Shown: piece after piece, positions 24,194 to 33,699 of the stretch
Layout of the letters: every line of letters begins with the position of its first letter
Position numbering within the stretch: position 1 is the first letter of the stretch
DNA from: Candidatus Palauibacter rhopaloidicola
Lineage (GTDB): Bacteria > Gemmatimonadota > Gemmatimonadetes > Palauibacterales > Palauibacteraceae
NCBI GenBank assembly: GCA_026914155.1
Contig: JAPPGH010000024.1
Coordinates: forward strand, 1 to 64,000
Reading direction: 5' to 3'
DNA: 64,000 nucleotides
Notes under the pieces: generated by a model
What the model saw: the letters and a program-made list of their open reading frames with translations, nothing else
Told to the model about the DNA's origin: nothing
Databases searched by the model: none
Translations under genes and position numbers: made by a program

Positions 24194-27100
24194 TCAGATA
24201 CGGCGTGCCACGATGTAACGATATGCGACCGGAATTGCGACGAGCACGAACAACGTACTCGAAATCAACCCGCCGATGGTCGCCAGCGCGAGCGCGTTCC
24301 AGATGTTCTGATCCTGGGACGGGGCGAAGAGGACGAGCGGCAGGAGTCCGAACACCGTCGTGAGCGTCGTCATGAGGATGGGGCGCACGCGCTCCAGCGT
24401 TCCCTGCACGATCGCCGCCGCCGTCGGCATGCGTTTGCGCACTTCGCCGATGTGGTAGACCACAAGGATGGCGTTGTTCACGACGATGCCACCCATCATG
24501 ATCGTGCCGATGAACGCGGTGCGGGTGAAGGTCGCGTCGGTGTAGAAGAAGATGAGGAAGACGCCGATGAGGGCGAAGGGCAGCGAGAAGAGCACGACGA
24601 AGGGCGCCAGGAGCGACTCGAACAGACCGGCCGTGACCATGTAGATGAGGAGGATGGAGAAGGCGAGGACGACCCACATCTGCGTCGTCTCCTCCGTCGT
24701 CCAGCCCCCGTAGCGCGATTTCTCGATCCGGTAGCCCGGCGGGAGTTCCATCGCGTCCACCACGGCATCGCGGACGACGTCGCCGAACCGCACCGGCCCC
24801 CGGAACTCCCACGCCACGGTCCGCTCGTACTGCTGGTCCTCCCGCCGGATGCTGGCCAGGACCTGCCGGCGCCCCACCTCCGCGACGTTGGCAAGCCGGA
24901 GTTCCTCGCGGGACGAAATCGGCACGCGCAGGTCGTTCAGGTCGTGGAAGTCGAACTCGCGGTACCCGTCCACCTTGACGGCGTACTGCACCTCCTCGCC
25001 GCCCACGCGGATCCGGCGGCTCACGGACGGCCGGCCCTGAATGTTGCTCGACAGGTAGTTGAGCAACTGCTGCACCGGGAGGTTGTAGGCCGCCAGCGCT
25101 TCCCGGTTCGGCTCCACGTAGTACTCGAATTCCCGGTCGCGCTGATACCAGTTGCTGTTCGCGTTCGGGTCCACGTCGCGGATCCGGGAGAACCGCGTCA
25201 GGCGCGACGCGATCTCCTCGGCGATCTCCTGCACCGTCAGGTAGTTGTACCCGAGCACCTGGAGGTTGTAGTTGGGGGGACTGGAGCCGCCGCCGTAGAA
25301 GCTGGGACCGTATCCCCGTACGAAGACGTCGACGCCCGAGAACCCGTAGCTGTAGGCGGTCATCTGGTCCTTGATGGCCACCGGGATCGACGTGTGCTCC
25401 AGTTCGTCGGGGAATTCCGCGCGCATGTACGCGTAGTTCGGCTGGACCCGGGCCTCGAAGCGTTCGACTTCATCGATGGTGGCGAGCTTCGCCTCGAAGG
25501 AGCGCACGAGTTCGTCCGTGCGCTCCAGCCCCGCCCCGCGCGGGAAGCTGATCGTGATCGTGATACCGCTGCCACGCCCGCCGAATCCGCCCCAGTAGCT
25601 CCCCGTGCTCACGTGCTCGTCGAACAGATACCAGCTCCCGCCGAGGCTCCCGAGGCAGACGAGCGCGACGAGGACGGGATGCCGCAACCCGAACCCGAGG
25701 AGCGACCGGTATCCCGAGATGTAGAAGGGTTCGGACGACCGGGTCGGCGATGACGCGGCCTCCCCCGTCGTCAGGGCCGAATCGACCACAGCCCCGGCGG
25801 AATCCCGCATGCGGGCGACGCGCGAGGCGAGTGCCGGGACGAAGGTGAACGCCACGAAGAGGCTGGCGATGATCGAGAAACCGACGGCGAACGTGAGCGG
25901 CAGGTAGTAAACCCGCAGCTCTCCCTGGAGGAAGAGGAAGGGGACGAGCACGATCGCGGTCGTCAGCGTCGCGGCGAGCACCGGCAGGACGACCTGGCGC
26001 GCCCCGCGGCTCGCGGCATCGGATGGGCCCGCCCCCGCCCGGCGGTGACGCTCCACGTTCTCGAGCACGACGATGCCGTTGTCGACGACGAGGCCGAACC
26101 CCCACGCGAGCCCCCACAGCGTGAGCAGGTTCAACGAGAATCCGCCGAGGTAGAGGAAGTTCACCGCGGTCAGGACGCTGAACCCGATCGTCGCGAAGAC
26201 GACGAGGACGGCGCCGAGCGACCTCAGGAAGAGCGTAAGCACGATGAAGATCACGATGGCGGCGGCGATGGCGCGGAGCCGGAGTTCCGTGAGCTGCTCG
26301 CGGATGTTCTCGCTCTGATCGCTCGTCAACTCGAGGCCCACCCCCGCCGGGAGCGTCGAGCCCAGTTCGGTCATCGCGGCCTTCACGTCGTCCGCGACCT
26401 GGATCACGTTCGTGCCCGACTGGCGGTACACGCTGATCGAGATCGTGGGCTGCGAGTCGATGCGCCAGAAGAACATCGGGTCTTCCGTCTGGTCGCGCAC
26501 CTGCCCCAGATCGCCCACGCGGACGGGCCCATCGGGTCGCGTCAGCACGATCATGTCCGCGATGTCGGACACCTCGAGCGCCCGAGTGCGCACGGCGATG
26601 GCGAACTGCCGCCCATCGAGTTCGACCGATCCGGGGGCCCTCGGCTCGGAAAGCTCGGAGATCCGGCGGCTGACCTCCTCCGGCCGCAGCCCGAGCGCCT
26701 CCAGCCGGCCCCGGTCGAGCTCGACGGCGATCTCGCGGCGCTCAGCCCCCCAGACAGTCACCTCGGACACGCCCGGCAGCCCCCGCACGAAGGGCGCGAT
26801 CTCCTCCTCGGCGATCTCGCCCAGGCGCGCGAACGTATACGGGCCGGTGAGCGAGAAGCTGAGCAGCCGCTCATCTTCCTCTGCGAATTCCTGCGGGACG
26901 TACTCGGAGAGCCGGGGCACCACGCCCTCGGGCAACTCGTCGCGGATCGAGTTGATCCGCTCGCTCAGTTCGAGGCGGGCGAACTCCATGCGTGTCTCGC
27001 GCTCGAAGTCGACGTCGATCTCGGCGGTGGAGCCAGTCCCGCGCGCGTCGGCCTCGGACACCGAGATGACCTTCTCGACACCGCCGACCTGTTGGATGAC

Positions 27101-27301
27101 CGTCTCGAGCGGCGCCGTCACGAACGCTTCCAGCGCCTCGGGCGAGGCGCCGTTCCAAGTGGCGGTGACCGTGAGACGGGGGAACTCGACCTCGGGCAGG
27201 TCCTCGACCGGAATGAGCCGGAAGCTCGTCACGCCGAGCGCGAAGAGCGCGATGTAGATCGCGGCGGTCGCCACCGGCCGGCGGATGGCCAGATCGATCA
27301 T
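24194..27301 (-). CDS. RND-type efflux permease, second of two
   Basis: This 1035-residue inner-membrane proton-driven exporter has the classic layout: N-terminal TM1 (PVATAAIYIALFALGV), a large periplasmic loop with FPRLTVTATWNGASPEALE, TM2-6 near 335-490, a second periplasmic loop (590-830) and TM7-12 ending at PVAYRYIVARRI. The TM4 segment reads GLVVDNGIVVLENV, so the first of the two AcrB proton-relay Asp residues is kept and the second position is Asn. Its ATG overlaps the first permease stop by 4 nt. The tandem arrangement suggests the two permeases either form a mixed trimer, as in MdtBC, or export different substrates. Confidence 0.95.
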   Translation of the reverse strand: MIDLAIRRPVATAAIYIALFALGVTSFRLIPVEDLPEVEFPRLTVTATWNGASPEALEAFVTAPLETVIQQVGGVEKVISVSEADARGTGSTAEIDVDFERETRMEFARLELSERINSIRDELPEGVVPRLSEYVPQEFAEEDERLLSFSLTGPYTFARLGEIAEEEIAPFVRGLPGVSEVTVWGAERREIAVELDRGRLEALGLRPEEVSRRISELSEPRAPGSVELDGRQFAIAVRTRALEVSDIADMIVLTRPDGPVRVGDLGQVRDQTEDPMFFWRIDSQPTISISVYRQSGTNVIQVADDVKAAMTELGSTLPAGVGLELTSDQSENIREQLTELRLRAIAAAIVIFIVLTLFLRSLGAVLVVFATIGFSVLTAVNFLYLGGFSLNLLTLWGLAWGFGLVVDNGIVVLENVERHRRAGAGPSDAASRGARQVVLPVLAATLTTAIVLVPFLFLQGELRVYYLPLTFAVGFSIIASLFVAFTFVPALASRVARMRDSAGAVVDSALTTGEAASSPTRSSEPFYISGYRSLLGFGLRHPVLVALVCLGSLGGSWYLFDEHVSTGSYWGGFGGRGSGITITISFPRGAGLERTDELVRSFEAKLATIDEVERFEARVQPNYAYMRAEFPDELEHTSIPVAIKDQMTAYSYGFSGVDVFVRGYGPSFYGGGSSPPNYNLQVLGYNYLTVQEIAEEIASRLTRFSRIRDVDPNANSNWYQRDREFEYYVEPNREALAAYNLPVQQLLNYLSSNIQGRPSVSRRIRVGGEEVQYAVKVDGYREFDFHDLNDLRVPISSREELRLANVAEVGRRQVLASIRREDQQYERTVAWEFRGPVRFGDVVRDAVVDAMELPPGYRIEKSRYGGWTTEETTQMWVVLAFSILLIYMVTAGLFESLLAPFVVLFSLPFALIGVFLIFFYTDATFTRTAFIGTIMMGGIVVNNAILVVYHIGEVRKRMPTAAAIVQGTLERVRPILMTTLTTVFGLLPLVLFAPSQDQNIWNALALATIGGLISSTLFVLVAIPVAYRYIVARRI

Positions 27302-30300
27302 GGTTCCACACTCCCTCGCGCCATGCCCGGAGCCGCCGGCCCGGAGCGGTCCCCAAGGCCGTATCCCGGCGTCGGCCGAACCGCGGACGGGTCGCGGCGT
27401 TCGGGCCGCGGGCCCGGGTCGGCCCCCACGGACACGGAGGGCTCGACCAGGACCGAATATACCACCGGCACGACGATGAGCGTGAGGAAGGTCGCGGAGA
27501 TGAGGCCGCCGATCACCACGACGGCGAGCGGGGCGCGGAGATCGGCCCCGGCCCCCAGCCCGGCGGCGAGCGGGAGAAGCCCGACCACGGTCGTGATGGT
27601 CGTCATCACGATGGGGCGGAGCCGCAGCCGGCCCGCCTCAAGGATCGCCGCCCGCTTCGCCAGCCCGGCCCGCCGGCGCTGGTTGATGAAGTCGACCTTC
27701 ACGATCGCGTCGTTGACGACGATGCCGATGAGGATCACGAACCCGATGCCGCTCATCGCGTTGAGGCCGCCCCCGGCGATCCAGAGCGCGGTCACCGCCC
27801 CGATCGCGGCCAGCGGCACCGCGGTGAGGACGACGAGCGGCTGCACGAGCGACTCGAACTGGGCGGCCATGATGAGGAAGACGAGGGCCAGGGCCAGGCC
27901 GAAGGCGAAGGTGAGCGAGCGGAAGCTGTCCTGCATCTCCTCGTTCTCGCCGCCGACGCGCACGGTCGTGAGCGCCGGCCGCGGGATGTCGGCGATCGCG
28001 GCCTCCACCTCCCGGACGGCCGTCCGGAGGCCGCCCTCGGCCACGTCCGCCAGCACCTGGATCGTGCGGTTCTGATCCTCCCGCCGGATTTCGACCGGAC
28101 CGAACCCCTGCCGAACCGTCACGAGTTCCCCGATCGGCACGCCCTGGAGCCGAAGCCCGAGCACTCTGTCCAGTTCCCGCCGGGCCGTCTCCGGAATCGT
28201 GACCCGGATGTCGACCTTGTCGGCGAACACCGAGTACGCGTTCCGGGTCTCCGATCCCCGCAGGTAGTCCTCGATCGCCGTCGCGACCGACGTCACGGTG
28301 ATCTGGTGGCGGGCCGCCACCTCCCGGTTGACCTCGATGACGAGTTCCGGCTGCGTGCGCAGGAAGTCCAGCCGCACGTCGGCCAGCACCGGGACGCCCT
28401 CGAGCCGAGTCTCGATCGCCTCGGCGACCGGCACGAGTTCCTCCAGTTCCCCGCTCTGCACCTTCACCGCGAGGTCGGCCTCTCCGATCGCCAGCGCCCT
28501 GCCAAGCGACGTGGCCCGGCCGGTTTCGATCGTCACGAAGGCCGGATCCACGCCGCTTCCCGGGAGCCGTGCGCGCAGTTCTGCGATCGCTTCGCTCGTC
28601 GGCCGCGACGACCCGGCGAGCTGGACGTCGAGCGCCGCGTTGTTGAGTCCCGTCAGGTCGCGCGCCGCGAGTTCGCTGCCCCGGCTGCGGCCCACGCGAG
28701 TGAAGATGCCCGAGACGTCCGCCATGTCGAGCAGGAGCCGCTCCACCTCGCCGGCGGTCTCGTCCGTCGTCCGGATCGGGGTCCCCTGGGGGAGGTTGAG
28801 TTCGACCCAGAACTGCTGCTCGTCCACGCGCGGCATGAGCCCCCTCGGGAGGGATCCGGCGAGCATGATCGCGCCGGCCAGGGCGACAATCGCGATCGAG
28901 AGGACTTCCAGCCGGTGCGCGAGAGCCCACTCGAGCGTCCGCTCGTACCGGCCCGCGAAACGGAGGAACGCGCGCTCGAAGGCCCGCAGGAAGGGGCCGA
29001 AGAGCAGGCCCAGGACTCTGCCGCCGCCGGTCGCGACATCGACGCCCGTGAGCTTGACCGAGCGCCCCACGTAGGCGACCCCGCCCCCGACGCCTCGCAC
29101 GCCCGCGACGGCGCCCGCCCGCACGGCTCGGCCGACCCGGCGCACGCGTCCCGACCGCTCGGCTTCCGGCGCGTCGGGCGCCGACGGGGACGCTCCGCCA
29201 TCGAAGCCCGCGGCCTCCGCTCCGCGCCTTCCCCGGGCCACCTGCGCGGCGAGTACCGGGAGCAGCGTGAGCGCCACGAGCAGCGAGGCGAGGAGGGAGA
29301 ATGTCACCGCGAGCGAAAGGTCGCCGAAGAGGGCGCCCGCCACGCCCTCCACGTACAGCACCGGCCCGAATACGGCGATCGTCGTGAGCGTCGACGCGGT
29401 GATCGCCGCGGCCACTTCCCGGGCGCCCCGCCCGGCCGACTCCCGCGCGCCCCCGCCCGACTCCTCGCGGTGCCGGAAGATGTTCTCGAGCACGACGATG
29501 GAGTTGTCGACGAGCAGGCCGACCCCGAGCGCGAGGCCGCCTAGGGACATGATGTTGAGGCTGACGTCGAACGCGTAGCAGAGCGCGAAGGCCGCCATGA
29601 CCGAGATCGGGATGGCGAGCCCGATCGCGAGCGGATACCTCGGATCGCGCAGGAAGAGGAAGAGGACGAGGAAGGCCAGCGCGCCGCCGAGCAGCAGGGC
29701 GGAGACGACATTCGAGATCGCGTCCCGGATGAACGCCGCCTGGCTGGAGGCGATCTCGATCGAGATCCCCTGAAACTCCTCCCGCAGTTGATCCAGCGTC
29801 TCGCGCACGCCGTCCGCCACGCGGACCGTGTTCGTCCCCGCCTCCTTGAACACCTGGAGCCCGATCGCGGGCTCCCCGTTGAAGCGCGCAATCGTCTCGA
29901 GATCCGCGATCGTGTCGACCACGGTGGCGACGTCGGTCAGCCGCACGGGACGGGCCCCGACGCCCCGCGGCCGCGCGATGACGACGTCGAGCAGTTCCTC
30001 GACCTCCCGGAACTGGCCCAGCGTGCGCAGGCTGTACTCGAACCGGCCCCGCTGGATCGTGCCGCCGGGCGCATTGTAGTTCGCCTGGTCGAGCGCGTTC
30101 GAGATCTCGGCGAGCGAGACCTCGTGCACGTCCAAGTATTCCGGATCCACGATGACCCGCAGCTCCCGCTCGGGTCCGCCCGTCAGCCCCGCGAGCGAGA
30201 CGCCGTCCAACTGCTCCAGGCGGCGCTTGAAGACGACTTCGGAGAGATCGCGCAGGCTGCGCAGGTCGGTCCCGCTCACGGCCAGCGTCATGATCGGATC

Positions 30301-30705
30301 GCTCGTCGGATCCGATCTCAGGATCGTGGGCCGCTCCGAGCCTTCCGGGAGCCTCTCCGTCAGATTGTCCAGCTTCTCCCGGGTGTGGAGGGTCGCGAAC
30401 TCCATGTCCGTGCCCCAAGCGAACTGGAGCTGGACGAGCGACTGCCCCTCGCGCGATCGCGACGAGATGCGGCGCGCCCCCGGGATCGAGTACAACTGTT
30501 GTTCGATGGGTTCCGTGATGAAGCGCTCGACCTCCGCGGGCCCCGCATCCGAGTACGTCGTCCACACGGAGAGCGTCGGGAAGGCGACATCCGGCAAAAG
30601 GTCGATGGGCAGGCGGAGGAACGACACCACGCCCAGCACGGCGATGCCCACATAGAGCATCGCCGTCGCCACCGGCCGCCGAAGCGAAACGTCGGGAAGC
30701 GCCAC
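27298..30705 (-). CDS. RND-type efflux permease, first of two
   Basis: At 1135 residues this permease is about 100 longer than its partner. It starts at GTG (ALPDVSLRRPVATAMLYVGI). Periplasmic loops contain FPTLSVWTTYSDAGPAEVE and VAARHQITVTSVATAIEDYLRG. TM4 reads GLLVDNSIVVLENIFRHRE, again with Asn at the second Asp position of AcrB. The extra length is mostly a cytoplasmic insert at about 495-590, rich in Gly, Arg and Ala, between TM6 and TM7. The C-terminal ~35 residues after TM12 are Pro/Arg-rich. It is 34 nt downstream of the TolC-like gene. Confidence 0.95.
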   Translation of the reverse strand: MALPDVSLRRPVATAMLYVGIAVLGVVSFLRLPIDLLPDVAFPTLSVWTTYSDAGPAEVERFITEPIEQQLYSIPGARRISSRSREGQSLVQLQFAWGTDMEFATLHTREKLDNLTERLPEGSERPTILRSDPTSDPIMTLAVSGTDLRSLRDLSEVVFKRRLEQLDGVSLAGLTGGPERELRVIVDPEYLDVHEVSLAEISNALDQANYNAPGGTIQRGRFEYSLRTLGQFREVEELLDVVIARPRGVGARPVRLTDVATVVDTIADLETIARFNGEPAIGLQVFKEAGTNTVRVADGVRETLDQLREEFQGISIEIASSQAAFIRDAISNVVSALLLGGALAFLVLFLFLRDPRYPLAIGLAIPISVMAAFALCYAFDVSLNIMSLGGLALGVGLLVDNSIVVLENIFRHREESGGGARESAGRGAREVAAAITASTLTTIAVFGPVLYVEGVAGALFGDLSLAVTFSLLASLLVALTLLPVLAAQVARGRRGAEAAGFDGGASPSAPDAPEAERSGRVRRVGRAVRAGAVAGVRGVGGGVAYVGRSVKLTGVDVATGGGRVLGLLFGPFLRAFERAFLRFAGRYERTLEWALAHRLEVLSIAIVALAGAIMLAGSLPRGLMPRVDEQQFWVELNLPQGTPIRTTDETAGEVERLLLDMADVSGIFTRVGRSRGSELAARDLTGLNNAALDVQLAGSSRPTSEAIAELRARLPGSGVDPAFVTIETGRATSLGRALAIGEADLAVKVQSGELEELVPVAEAIETRLEGVPVLADVRLDFLRTQPELVIEVNREVAARHQITVTSVATAIEDYLRGSETRNAYSVFADKVDIRVTIPETARRELDRVLGLRLQGVPIGELVTVRQGFGPVEIRREDQNRTIQVLADVAEGGLRTAVREVEAAIADIPRPALTTVRVGGENEEMQDSFRSLTFAFGLALALVFLIMAAQFESLVQPLVVLTAVPLAAIGAVTALWIAGGGLNAMSGIGFVILIGIVVNDAIVKVDFINQRRRAGLAKRAAILEAGRLRLRPIVMTTITTVVGLLPLAAGLGAGADLRAPLAVVVIGGLISATFLTLIVVPVVYSVLVEPSVSVGADPGPRPERRDPSAVRPTPGYGLGDRSGPAAPGMARGSVEP

Positions 30706-30739
30706 GGTCAGCCGCCTCGACTGCGGCGAAGTGTCGTCA

Positions 30740-32134
30740 TCAGTTGCCGGGCCCGCTGTCGAGGTATTCCGCCAGATTCGACCAGGCGATGAGGTAATCG
30801 TATTGCCGCTGGATCAGATCCGTCTCCGCCCTCTGCACGGCGTCGATCGCCTGCTGGAGTTCGGTGAAACTCACGGTTCCGAGCCGGTAGCGCTCCTGCT
30901 GCATCTCGAGACGCTCGCGCGAGATCGCATACACTCGCTCGAGCAGATCCATCGTCTGAGCCAACTGTGAGATGTCGTCGCCATACCGTCGTACATCGCG
31001 CTCGATCTCCAGCCGCCGGCGCCGCAGATCCTCCTCGGCCTGCCGTCTGGCGGCCGACGCCTGGGCGTTCTGCTGCTCACGCTGGAAACGGTCGAAGATG
31101 CTCCATGAGGCCGTGATGCCGAAGCTGTGACTCGTGTCGCCGGGGTCGAACTGCCAGAACGAGTCCTCCGGGCCGAAATTCTCACCGCGACCCCACCCAA
31201 GGTTCACGCTGATTCGCGGCAGATATCGGGTACGAGCGGACCACAACGACGCGGCGGCCACGGAGCGGTCCGCTTCAAGCGCCGCAAGCTCGGGATCGGA
31301 TGTCACGGCCGTCTGAACGATGAAGTCGATATCGGGGACGCCCTCGGGCATGCCATCGTCGCCGGCGAGTACGAGGCCATCCCCCGCTTCGGGCGGCAAT
31401 CCCATGGACACCACAAGTCGGCGCAGCCCGGCACGCAACTGGTTTTCTTCGGCGTTGAGGGCGATCCGTGCGTTCAGAAGGTTCCCCTCCGCGCCGAGCA
31501 GGTCCGTTCGCTCCACGGCAGCGATCTCGTACCGCCGGCTGGCGATCTCGAGTTCGAGTTCGCGGTCCGCGATCTGAGCCCGCGTGAGCTCCAGCAGCTC
31601 CTGTCGCCGCAGAGCTTCCAGGAACTCGCGACGCACCCCTAGCACGACCTCGCGCTGTCGGTCGTCGTACCGTCGCTGTGCAGCCCGAAGGCTTGCTGTC
31701 GAACGCGAGACCTCGGAGAACCGCCGTCCCCCATCCAGCAGCGTCCAGTTCAGGCTCAGCCTCTGGCTCGCATTCTGGCTCGAAGAGCTGAGCGCCGCCG
31801 GCAGCGTCTCCGACAACCCCTCCTCGCCGACGAACGTGGTCCGGGAAAAACTCGACCGGTTGAGGCCGGCGATCACGTCCGCCGTCGGGAGGAACGCCCC
31901 CCACGCGGCCAACCGGTCGGCGCCCGCCCGATCCGCCTGGGCCTGCGACATCGCGAGCAGCGGACTTTCGTTCATGGCGATCCGGATCGCCCTTGTAATA
32001 TCGAGCGTGTCCGGCAACAGCGACCGCTGGGCCGCCACGGAGGCCGGGGCTGCGAGACTGCCGACCGCCAGAATGGCCGCGAGTGAGGCTACCTCGCGGC
32101 ACCGGAGTTGGCGTCGTCCGGCGCTGCACCTCAC
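30740..32134 (-). CDS. TolC-family outer-membrane efflux protein
   Basis: This 464-residue outer-membrane channel would complete the efflux pump. It has a signal peptide (ASLAAILAVGSLAAPASVAAQ), then LDITRAIRIAMNESPLLAMSQAQADRAGADRLAAWG-type repeats of long amphipathic helices and two internally similar halves, typical of OEP proteins. The GTG start overlaps the membrane-fusion gene stop as GTGA. The first permease gene follows, so the complete pump lies in one operon. Confidence 0.93.
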   Translation of the reverse strand: MRCSAGRRQLRCREVASLAAILAVGSLAAPASVAAQRSLLPDTLDITRAIRIAMNESPLLAMSQAQADRAGADRLAAWGAFLPTADVIAGLNRSSFSRTTFVGEEGLSETLPAALSSSSQNASQRLSLNWTLLDGGRRFSEVSRSTASLRAAQRRYDDRQREVVLGVRREFLEALRRQELLELTRAQIADRELELEIASRRYEIAAVERTDLLGAEGNLLNARIALNAEENQLRAGLRRLVVSMGLPPEAGDGLVLAGDDGMPEGVPDIDFIVQTAVTSDPELAALEADRSVAAASLWSARTRYLPRISVNLGWGRGENFGPEDSFWQFDPGDTSHSFGITASWSIFDRFQREQQNAQASAARRQAEEDLRRRRLEIERDVRRYGDDISQLAQTMDLLERVYAISRERLEMQQERYRLGTVSFTELQQAIDAVQRAETDLIQRQYDYLIAWSNLAEYLDSGPGN

Positions 32135-33393
32135 CGCGAACCGTCCGTTGAGCCGCTGGTTGAACTGTCTGTCGCGCCGTCCGGGGCGGGGTCCGCCGGC
32201 ACCGCGAGGTCGCCGTGGTTCTCGATCCGCACCTGGGCGTCGTGCGTGAGGGTGGCGTGACCGTCGACGAGCACGACTTCGCCGCCCGCGGGCACGAAGG
32301 TGTCGTCCCCGTCCGGGTTAGGGATGATCTCGACCTGCGTGTCGTTCTCAAGGCCGAGCGTCACGTACTCCCACTGCGCACGCCCCGTGTCCGAACCTGG
32401 ACCTCCCGGTTCGAACACGAACACCACCTGCCGCCGGCTCCGCTCGACCACCGCTTCCTTCGGCACGAACGTCCGGTCCGCGAGTTGACGGCCGGCGATC
32501 CGCACGTTCCCCGGCATGCCCGGGACGATGCGAGCCTCGGGATTCGACAGGCGCACGGTGACGCGCGCGGTCTGCGTCTCGGGATCGACGAGAGGGTTCA
32601 CGCTCACGACGCGCCCCTCGAAGATCTCTCCCCGAAGCGCGGGGAAGGTCGCCGTCGCCTGCCGCCCCACCTCCACGAGGGGCAGTTCCGAATGCAGGAC
32701 CCCGGCGTCGATGTCGATCTCGGAAAGGTCGACGATGGTCGCGATCGAATCGCCCGATCGGACGCGGCTCCCATGCGCGACCGCGAGGTTCGCCACCCGG
32801 CCGGCGAAGGGGGCGACGATCCGCGTCTTCTCCAGTTCGTAACGCGCTTCCGCGAGTTGCGCCTCCTGGTCGGGGAGACTGACCCGGATGCGGGCCTGCT
32901 CGGCACGGGCCAGGCGGATCGAATCCGGCAACTCCTCATCGAACAGCACGCGGTCCAAGTACTCCGCCTCCGCGCGCGCCACCGCGGCTTCCACCCGCTG
33001 CTCCCGGATCTCGTAGAGGGTGGGGTCGATCCGCGCCAGGAGTTGGCCGGCCCGCACCTGCGTCCCCTCCTGCACCGGCACCGCCGTCACCGGCCCCTGG
33101 ACCTCCGCATGGAGCGGGGCCCGGCGCAGGGCTGCGGCCCGTCCGCTCGCCGTGACCCAGAGCACGAAGGTGTCGCGCTGGATGACGGCCCCTTCGACCG
33201 GAAGGAAGATGTCCGTGGCGAAAGCGGCCGCCGAAGCCGTCCCCCGCACCGCCTCCGCCACGGAGTCCGCCGCGGCGTCGCCGAAGCTCTGCGGTCCCTC
33301 CTCCTCGTCCTCGTTCAGCCGCATGAAGATGCCGACGACGGCCGCACCCGCGACGAGCAGGACGATCAACGTGACCCAATGACGTGCCTTCAT
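32131..33393 (-). CDS. RND periplasmic adaptor (membrane fusion protein, HlyD/AcrA family)
   Basis: The 420-residue protein starts with an uncleaved-looking membrane anchor (WVTLIVLLVAGAAVVGIFM), followed by barrel-sandwich and hairpin regions: VQGPVTAVPVQEGTQVRAGQLLARIDP, a helical hairpin at about 125-180, and KTRIVAPFAGRVANLAVAHGSRVRSGDSIATIVDLSEI. A beta-barrel part with TVRLSNPEARIVPGMPGNVRI follows. GAGG stands just before the ATG. It is the first gene of the efflux operon, with a ~300-bp upstream region that carries promoter-like elements. Confidence 0.94.
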   Translation of the reverse strand: MKARHWVTLIVLLVAGAAVVGIFMRLNEDEEEGPQSFGDAAADSVAEAVRGTASAAAFATDIFLPVEGAVIQRDTFVLWVTASGRAAALRRAPLHAEVQGPVTAVPVQEGTQVRAGQLLARIDPTLYEIREQRVEAAVARAEAEYLDRVLFDEELPDSIRLARAEQARIRVSLPDQEAQLAEARYELEKTRIVAPFAGRVANLAVAHGSRVRSGDSIATIVDLSEIDIDAGVLHSELPLVEVGRQATATFPALRGEIFEGRVVSVNPLVDPETQTARVTVRLSNPEARIVPGMPGNVRIAGRQLADRTFVPKEAVVERSRRQVVFVFEPGGPGSDTGRAQWEYVTLGLENDTQVEIIPNPDGDDTFVPAGGEVVLVDGHATLTHDAQVRIENHGDLAVPADPAPDGATDSSTSGSTDGSR

Positions 33394-33507
33394 AAGCCTC
33401 GCACCGCTGTGTTCCGTTCGCGTGGTGGACCAATTCGAGTGGTCGCGGCTAGCTAAATCTATCGCAAGACTGTCAACCGGCTATCAACCGTCAGAGATCG
33501 AGGCTTT

Positions 33508-33523
33508 GACACGGGAACGTGTC
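33508..33523. promoter_or_regulatory. Inverted repeat, possible operator
   Basis: GACACG and CGTGTC are separated by GGAA, giving a 16-bp dyad between the candidate promoter and the efflux operon. Its size fits a site for a dimeric repressor. No regulator gene lies next to it, so this is inference. Confidence 0.35.
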
Positions 33524-33569
33524 CCAACCGTTGTACGGACCTCGGGCCGGTTAGTTCGCCCAGCGGGGG

Positions 33570-33598
33570 AGCCTAGACGGACGAGGGCGTCGGGTCAA
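33570..33598 (-). promoter_or_regulatory. Candidate sigma-70-like promoter of the efflux operon
   Basis: On the minus strand TTGACC (33598-33593) and TAGGCT (33575-33570) are separated by 17 nt. The leader to the first gene would be about 170 nt long. A second TTGACA lies closer to the gene but lacks a well-spaced -10 box. Confidence 0.35.
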
Positions 33599-33662
33599 CT
33601 AATTCAATAGTGGAGCGGAGAGCGCGGGAGCGGTGCGGAGGGGGCGGAGCAATCCATAACGG

Positions 33663-33692
33663 CGGGAGGGCGGCCGCGCGGTACCGCCCTCC
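33663..33692 (-). terminator. Stem-loop terminator after the aminotransferase gene
   Basis: A perfect 10-bp stem (GGGAGGGCGG with CCGCCCTCCC) with a 10-nt loop lies 8 nt past the aminotransferase stop codon. The following T-rich stretch is weak, so termination may be partial or Rho-assisted. Confidence 0.6.
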
Positions 33693-33699
33693 CGGTACG

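Larger units (their letters stand above)
33394..33662. other. Intergenic region upstream of the efflux operon
   Basis: No coding frame is convincing here. The stretch is more A/T-rich than its surroundings. It holds a candidate promoter (33570-33598), a short inverted repeat (33508-33523), and two copies of GGTTGA spaced 11 nt apart on the minus strand, one of them forming TTGACA (33471-33476). This is likely the regulatory region of the efflux operon. Confidence 0.6.
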
